Source: Cydia pomonella (Eukaryota; Arthropoda; Insecta; Lepidoptera; Tortricidae). Taken from it: a stretch of DNA of 64,000 bases. The position numbers and the translations under genes were made by a program. How positions within the stretch are numbered: the stretch's first letter is position 1; every line of letters begins with the position of its first letter. The notes beneath the pieces are model-generated. The model did no database searches. It was not told the origin of the DNA and worked only from the letters and a program-made list of their open reading frames with translations. This document shows, in pieces, positions 59,070 through 64,000 of the stretch. The DNA is taken from the NCBI RefSeq assembly GCF_033807575.1, contig NC_084723.1:2113247-2177246 (forward strand), in the 5' to 3' direction.

Positions 59070-59300
59070 TTTACAGTACATATGGGGCTACTTTATAGCA
59101 CTAGTGCGAGAAGTAGCATATTACGTTACTGTGTCGAACATTTAAAGGGCCATATGTACTGTAAAACGTTGTACGATACATGTGCGAATAGGTAATTCGC
59201 AACTCGTGTCGATTTAAAACACTCCCTTCGGTCGTGTTTTAATTTATCGCCACTCGTTTCGAATTTCCTATTTTTCGCACTTGTATCGTAATGTACTAAT
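59070..59300 (+). repeat. Dispersed repeat 'acactcccttcggtcg', copy 3
   Basis: Longest copy: 'acagtacatatggggctac' to 'ttgtatcgtaatgtacta'. Opposite strand of 54890-55118. Its two ends are partly inverted, suggesting a DNA element. A LINE-like 3' UTR follows at about 59330-59470. Confidence 0.65.
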
Positions 59301-59999
59301 TTAATTTAGCTTTAACAATAATGTATTCTGTTAAAATGAGAACCGCACCATTTCGATACTTCTCTGAGATTCCCACGTGACAGGCTGAGCCTAGTGTGGG
59401 GATCAATGTACTGCTGGTCTGGTAATGCCAAATTCTTGAAATAAATATTATTCTTATGTTGGGTTCGAATTGGCTTGTGTGTTCTCACAATAAAAAGGTC
59501 TCTGTGCATAATATTTTGTGGTAAAACAACTCTGTAAGTGTTGGGAATAACATCCCATTAAGCGTAACATATTCGAGGGTAAAATGATTTTAGGAAACAA
59601 TTTCCTTATTAAATTGCACTCGTTTATTGCTTCCTTGGCGGCAATGAAGTATTTTTGCGAGCTCATGGAGGGGTTAGTCGGTTCCTTATACATGTAAATA
59701 CCTAAGGATTTTTATTTCCTATAAAACAAAAACACGTTCAAAATGGAAAACGGTACTCTTATAGTATTGTCATGTTCATTTACCTATCTGTATGGCACAG
59801 TAAAAAAAATTAGTCTCCGGCAAGCTTGGCCTTCCTTCCCATACAAACAGAGTTCTAGAGCTGCAATTGATTTATATTGCTCCACCGTATAAAACATACG
59901 AAAGACAGCAAAAACAAGTTTTGTATGAAAATATTAAATTCGCTGTATTTTTTAATTATGGTATCTGAGCCTACATAAACTAATTAAACAAATATTATA

Positions 60000-60226
60000 G
60001 GACATTATTACACAAATTGACTAAGTCCCACAGTAAGCTTAATAAGGCTTGTGTTGAGGGTACTTAGACAACGATATATTTAATATTTAAATACATAAAA
60101 AACACCTTTGATTCAGCAACAAATATTCATGCTCATCACACAAATAAATGCCCTTACCAGGATTTGAACCCGGGACCATCAGCTTCATAGGCAGGGTCAC
60201 TACCCACTAGGCCAGACCGGTCGTGA
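60000..60226 (-). mobile_element. tRNA-derived SINE (family S1), near full length
   Basis: Read on the minus strand: a tRNA-like head with box A (TGGCCTAGTGGG) and box B (GGGTTCAAATCC), then a body with the 'acaacgatatat' complement, ending near 'aatgtcc' plus AT-rich sequence. Transcription by RNA polymerase III is expected for such elements. Confidence 0.75.
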
Positions 60227-60672
60227 AAATCGATACAACTTTCAAACCTTCAAGCAAAGAGCGTACTTTCATCTGAAAGCATTGCTGCAGCGCAAGTAGG
60301 CGATTATTCTGTTCTTTCCTCCTATTTCAATACCATCTTGAGAATGATAGTGAACAAACCAGACTGTCCTATAATGGTCCACTAGATTCCCCTGCAATAG
60401 TAATACAGTGTTAGCTAAAATTGATTAGTGTGGCTACCACTGTATTATATATATTTGTGTACTTTTAATGTTTTCATGTGGTGTTAGGTGTGTATGTGTT
60501 GTATGTTTAATGTTTTACCTTTCTATGTGTGTAAATTACATGAACTAAATAATTTTTAAATTGAATATGAAATTTAAAAAATCTTCCTATCTATGTCCTG
60601 TACCTACAAGGCGAAAAAAATATCAAATTACGTTTTGAGAAAGTTCGTCTAAAGACACACAGACGGACAATA

Positions 60673-60893
60673 CACTGAAAAAAAATCTATCGAGCACTCA
60701 TTAAAGTGATTTTTATTAAGATTAACTGCTTTATATAATAAAGCAAATGTTTGAAAAACAGTGAAATACAAACCAGTTACGTGAACTGTTCTAAGTATTG
60801 AAAAAACGATAATAATCAACGAACTGTCACTACATTTTTAAAACATTAAACGTAAATGCAATTTCAATTATTTTAAATGTTTTTTTCTCAGTG
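60673..60893. mobile_element. Possible MITE with 'CACTGARAAAAAA' ends
   Basis: 'cactgaaaaaaaatct' at the left and 'gtttttttctcagtg' at the right are inverted ends. Interior AT-rich and non-coding. Confidence 0.45.
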
Positions 60894-61146
60894 GAAGCTT
60901 AATGGGTTCCAATAGCTCCCTTACGTACGGAACCCTAAAAACCTGCAGAACACCCCCTCCATTCTATATTCCGACTGTGTCGCGACTTTATCGATAATCA
61001 GATCCAAGTCATCATGCTCAGTTGATTGTATAGGCCTGAATGCTTATTCTGATACAGAAATAGGGCGGGTGGAGCGTTTCAACCTTTGCACTTCTATAGT
61101 AGATATAAAGTAGAATAGAAATGTTTGCTGTTGTAATGTAGAATGT

Positions 61147-61315
61147 AAGGCCGGGGTCGTTTTCACCCGCCGCCCGCGGCCGACAGCGGCCCGCCGCCCG
61201 CGGCGTCTGAATGGTATGTTCGGGAATGCTCGGGAGTGGTCGTTTTCGCCCGCCGCGTGCGGCGTCCCCCACGCTGTCGGCCGCGGGCAGCGGGTGAAAA
61301 CGACCCCGGCCTAAG
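61147..61315. mobile_element. GC-rich palindromic MITE, Harbinger-like
   Basis: The arms GGCCGGGGTCGTTTTCACCC and its complement pair inward through 'cgcggccgacagcg'. TAA lies at both borders, consistent with the 3-bp target of PIF/Harbinger elements. G+C is far above the surroundings. An apparent minus-strand frame through it is not a gene. Confidence 0.75.
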
Positions 61316-61499
61316 GGTTTTTTTTTAAACGTTAGTAACGTATACAATTTATTTAGTTTATAGTAAAACTCATTTACTTATATTAAATTTATCAAATGTC
61401 AAAAAGCTATACACTATAAAATTAATGTATAAAAAAGAACTTTACATTATTCCAAATAGGTAACACTAAATAAATAAATAATAATAATAAATAAATATT

Positions 61500-61748
61500 A
61501 TACGACATTATTACACAAATTGACTAAGTCCCCCAGTAAGCTCAATAGGGCTTGTGTTGAGGGTACTTAGACAACGATATATATATAATATATAAATATT
61601 TATAAATACGTAAATACATAGAAAACACCCATGACTCAGGAACAAATATCCATGCTCATCACACGAATAAATGCCCTTACCAGGATTTGAACCCGGGACC
61701 ATCAGCTTCGTAGGCAGGGTCACAACCCACTAGGCCAAACCGGTCGTC
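61500..61748 (-). mobile_element. tRNA-derived SINE (family S1), near full length
   Basis: Same order as 60000-60226: box A TGGCCTAGTGGG and box B GGGTTCAAATCC on the minus strand. Its 3' side meets a TAA/TAAA-rich stretch (61465-61499), probably tail plus target. Confidence 0.78.
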
Positions 61749-61749
61749 A

Positions 61750-62690
61750 AAACTACACTAAGCCTAAAATACCACCACCTCTCTCCCGCAAACGCCGGCC
61801 TATTTCGTCAAAAAGTCGGCGAGCTTCCACTCCACTCGGCCCCGCTGTCAATGCTACCGGCATAATTAAAATTGTACGCCGATACCAGTGCGGAGTATTT
61901 AAAGTGCTTTTGCTTGGCCGCAGTTTCTGCCGCCGAACCAGCACAACGCATGGTCTACCCTAAATAGGATGGAGCGAACGTACTCACGCAAGTCGCATCC
62001 CACGAGAGGCAGCGCCCTCTTCGCCACGGGACCAACGTAAGGCCGTCCGGCCTATTCCTATCCGTGCGGCTGAGACCAGGCGGCTCCAAAACACAGGGCA
62101 CGTTTGCCGAAACCATGGCACAATCTCATTTATAGCGTGGTGTCTCGGAAAACGGCCAGCGCATCGCCGGCAACTCAGGCCATGATGCCCGTTCTCCACC
62201 ACCCATGCTCCGCAGCCACAGTGGTGAGGTTCACACACTTTGGCCCCAAATCTGAGTGCCACAGCTATTCTCAGCGAGTCATTGTCTAGCATGCTACCCA
62301 GCTGAGGTGAGGGCAATGCATGGAGCCACGCCCCTGACTCTGGCTCCACTTTGGCCTAGAAACGCGCCAGATCTACTCCCGAGGCACCAGACACCATTGA
62401 GATATGTGTTTGCTCCACACGTCGTCCCATTCCTGCTGTACGGCAGGGTTGTCAGGCCGCAAATTGCCCGGAACTGTGACCGACCATCTTTTGCTAGCGC
62501 TTCGGCCACGAATGGCACCGGGGAATTGCCACCGTCCAAAGAATAAATGCGAGTGACAAGACCCTCAGCTCCATACGAAGACGCAAGAAACGCCACCACT
62601 GGTGGCCCACCAGCCCCAAATCCTCCACATGACGAATCCCCAAACCGCCGTACCGTACAAAAAATAGGTGTTAGTTTTATGATCGGAAAA
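61750..62690 (-). pseudogene. Decayed retroelement polyprotein C-terminal region
   Basis: Three minus-strand pieces in order. Near 62690-62350: degraded frames with a GIRHVEDLG-like block. 62349-61984: continuous ESGAWLHALPSPQLGSMLDN...LRIAVALRFGAKVCEPHHC with a cysteine/histidine cluster (CGCGAWV...GHHGLSCRRCAG) that looks metal-binding. 61944-61753: VALTAGPSGVEARRLFDEIG...RLRERGG. I recall this arrangement downstream of reverse transcriptase in retroelements that are very widespread in invertebrates. Frameshifts and a missing middle block mark it as dead. The exact class is not certain to me. Confidence 0.6.
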
Positions 62691-63024
62691 TGTATACGAA
62701 AATACATCACAAAACCGAAAAGTTTTTTCTGATTCTGAAAAATAATAAAGATAAAATTATAAACTGAGATTCCCGCTGATTGTGAACATGTCTGCAGCAT
62801 GGCGGCCGGAAGCGGATATTCCTTACGCTATCGCCATTTTGTTGTCACGTACGAACATGAACATGTGCACACGTGATGCTAATGCTTGAAGAGTTTTCCA
62901 TTACTAAATCTTGTCCGATTATTTCAAACTTGGAAAGCAAAAAAATGTCATTCTACTCTTAGGCCTTGTGTATTATCTTTTCTCCGCTACCTAAAGGTTG
63001 TCTGCGGTCGGATCACGGTCGCAT

Positions 63025-63510
63025 TATAAGGTTGTTTCCATTATTTTTAAACGCTTGTATTACGTTCTATATTAACTAAAAGTTGCACTAAAATTCATCT
63101 TTTATACTAAAAACGGCTTTAAATATGTGAAATTAACAAAATATATTTTGACAGATGCTTTCGCGCCCAAAACGCTCTTTGAAAATTGTGTGACGTCACA
63201 GTTTACGCTTTGACACATACCTACATACACACGTAGAAGATACGAACTGTCAACTGACATTTGTCATTTGTTGTTTATCGCCTAACTGTCAACAGTGTCA
63301 ATCCGAGAGTTGTGACGTCATCAGAATCTTCAATGGCGTTTCGAGTTTGGTCACGTGACGTGTGCCAAAAGATATTTTAAATTCAATATTTACAAAAATA
63401 TGGTCATTACAGGTCCCATAAAAGTAGTTTAACATGTTCTTATAATCCAAAAGAATTTATTGGGATACAATTCTGCCCTAAGATTTGTAGATGGAAACAA
63501 CCCTATTGTC
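63025..63510. mobile_element. MITE with 'AAGGTTGTTTCCAT' ends
   Basis: 'aaggttgtttccatt' at the left and 'agatggaaacaaccctatt' at the right are inverted. The interior holds 'tgacatttgtcatttgttg'-type sequence and no frame. Confidence 0.6.
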
Positions 63511-63548
63511 GCCTATCACCATGTCTAACAAGCATGTAAGTGCGTAAC

Positions 63549-63791
63549 GGCCCGATTCGAAGAATGATTAAGACACGTTTAAGATCTTGGAAAGATCGAT
63601 AACTAAACGACATGTCAAAATTGACGTTTATTTCCATTCTACTGTGATCCCAATAAGATCTATGTACAATATTTCTAACGTCAAAGTGACATTGGTTGCC
63701 CGAATCGAGCTGCTTCTGTCAATATACGACAAACAAACGATATCTAAATAAGAACTTATTGTTATCGTATCTCATTCTGCGAATAGGGCCG
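63549..63791. mobile_element. MITE with 'CGGCCCGATTCG' ends
   Basis: The left end 'cggcccgattcgaagaatg' and the right end 'cattctgcgaatagggccg' are inverted. About 243 bp, non-coding. Confidence 0.65.
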
Positions 63792-64000
63792 TAAGTGACA
63801 GGCATAGTGACAGGCAACAAAAATGCAACCATGCTGCCACCGCTGGAAGAGATCTCTCCTTAGCTATAACACCGCCTGTTGTTACCTCTGACTTCATGTG
63901 TCTTCATGAGTCTCTTTATAAATGTTTTTGAGGTTGTGAAATAAAGAGGATTGTAGTTATTGTATTGTGTAGTCTTAGCAACTCAGTTTGAAATACTGGT

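Noticed and set aside
61018..61347. Minus-strand arginine- and proline-rich frame of 109 codons
   Set aside because: Produced by the GC-rich palindromic MITE at 61147-61315.
1..64000. CRISPR array, operon, prophage or viral genome
   Set aside because: No spacer-repeat pattern or gene clusters; introns, SINEs and LINEs show nuclear insect DNA.

Overview
The window looks like a stretch of a moth or butterfly (Lepidoptera) nuclear genome. It is AT-rich, gene-poor, and crowded with tRNA-derived SINEs, 3' ends of LINEs, Helitron-like pieces and short palindromic DNA transposons (MITEs) of types I know from lepidopteran genomes. The only host gene I can support is on the minus strand between about 2.7 and 17.4 kb. 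It is a class A G-protein-coupled receptor of the insect beta-adrenergic-like octopamine receptor group, most like Octbeta3R.

Gene layout, in transcript order: exon 17367-17195 (N-terminus and TM1); intron of 574 nt; exon 16620-16362 (TM2, TM3, DRY motif); then two alternative last exons. The proximal one (15321-14578) and the distal one (3405-2728) both encode TM4, TM5, TM6, TM7 and a C-terminal tail. Both have an AG acceptor directly before an in-frame ATG codon and both accept the phase-0 donor at 16361. Predicted products are 391 aa (proximal) and 369 aa (distal). They differ mainly in extracellular loop 2, intracellular loop 3 and the tail. A splice acceptor lies 7 nt upstream of the start codon, so at least one further 5' exon probably lies to the right, and much of 17.4-64 kb may be a 5' intron or upstream DNA. 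About 3 kb downstream of the proximal exon (11.5-14.5 kb) has few repeats and is a candidate long 3' UTR.

The rest is transposon debris. 0.8-8.6 kb: MITEs, a LINE piece nested in a palindromic MITE, and a 73-bp LINE end with a clean target duplication. 16.9-31.8 kb: two SINE families, an hAT-like MITE with perfect 54-bp ends, and a 116-bp hairpin. 33-43.6 kb: Helitron-like, SINE and LINE fragments and a tandemly duplicated repeat. 45-52.5 kb: hAT-like MITEs, one nested in another palindrome, and a zinc-finger LINE C-terminus. 54-64 kb: LINE pseudogenes, a GC-rich Harbinger-like MITE, two nearly full SINE copies and further MITEs. No rRNA, CRISPR, operon or viral genome was seen. Splice sites and repeat borders were read by eye and not checked against RNA or databases.
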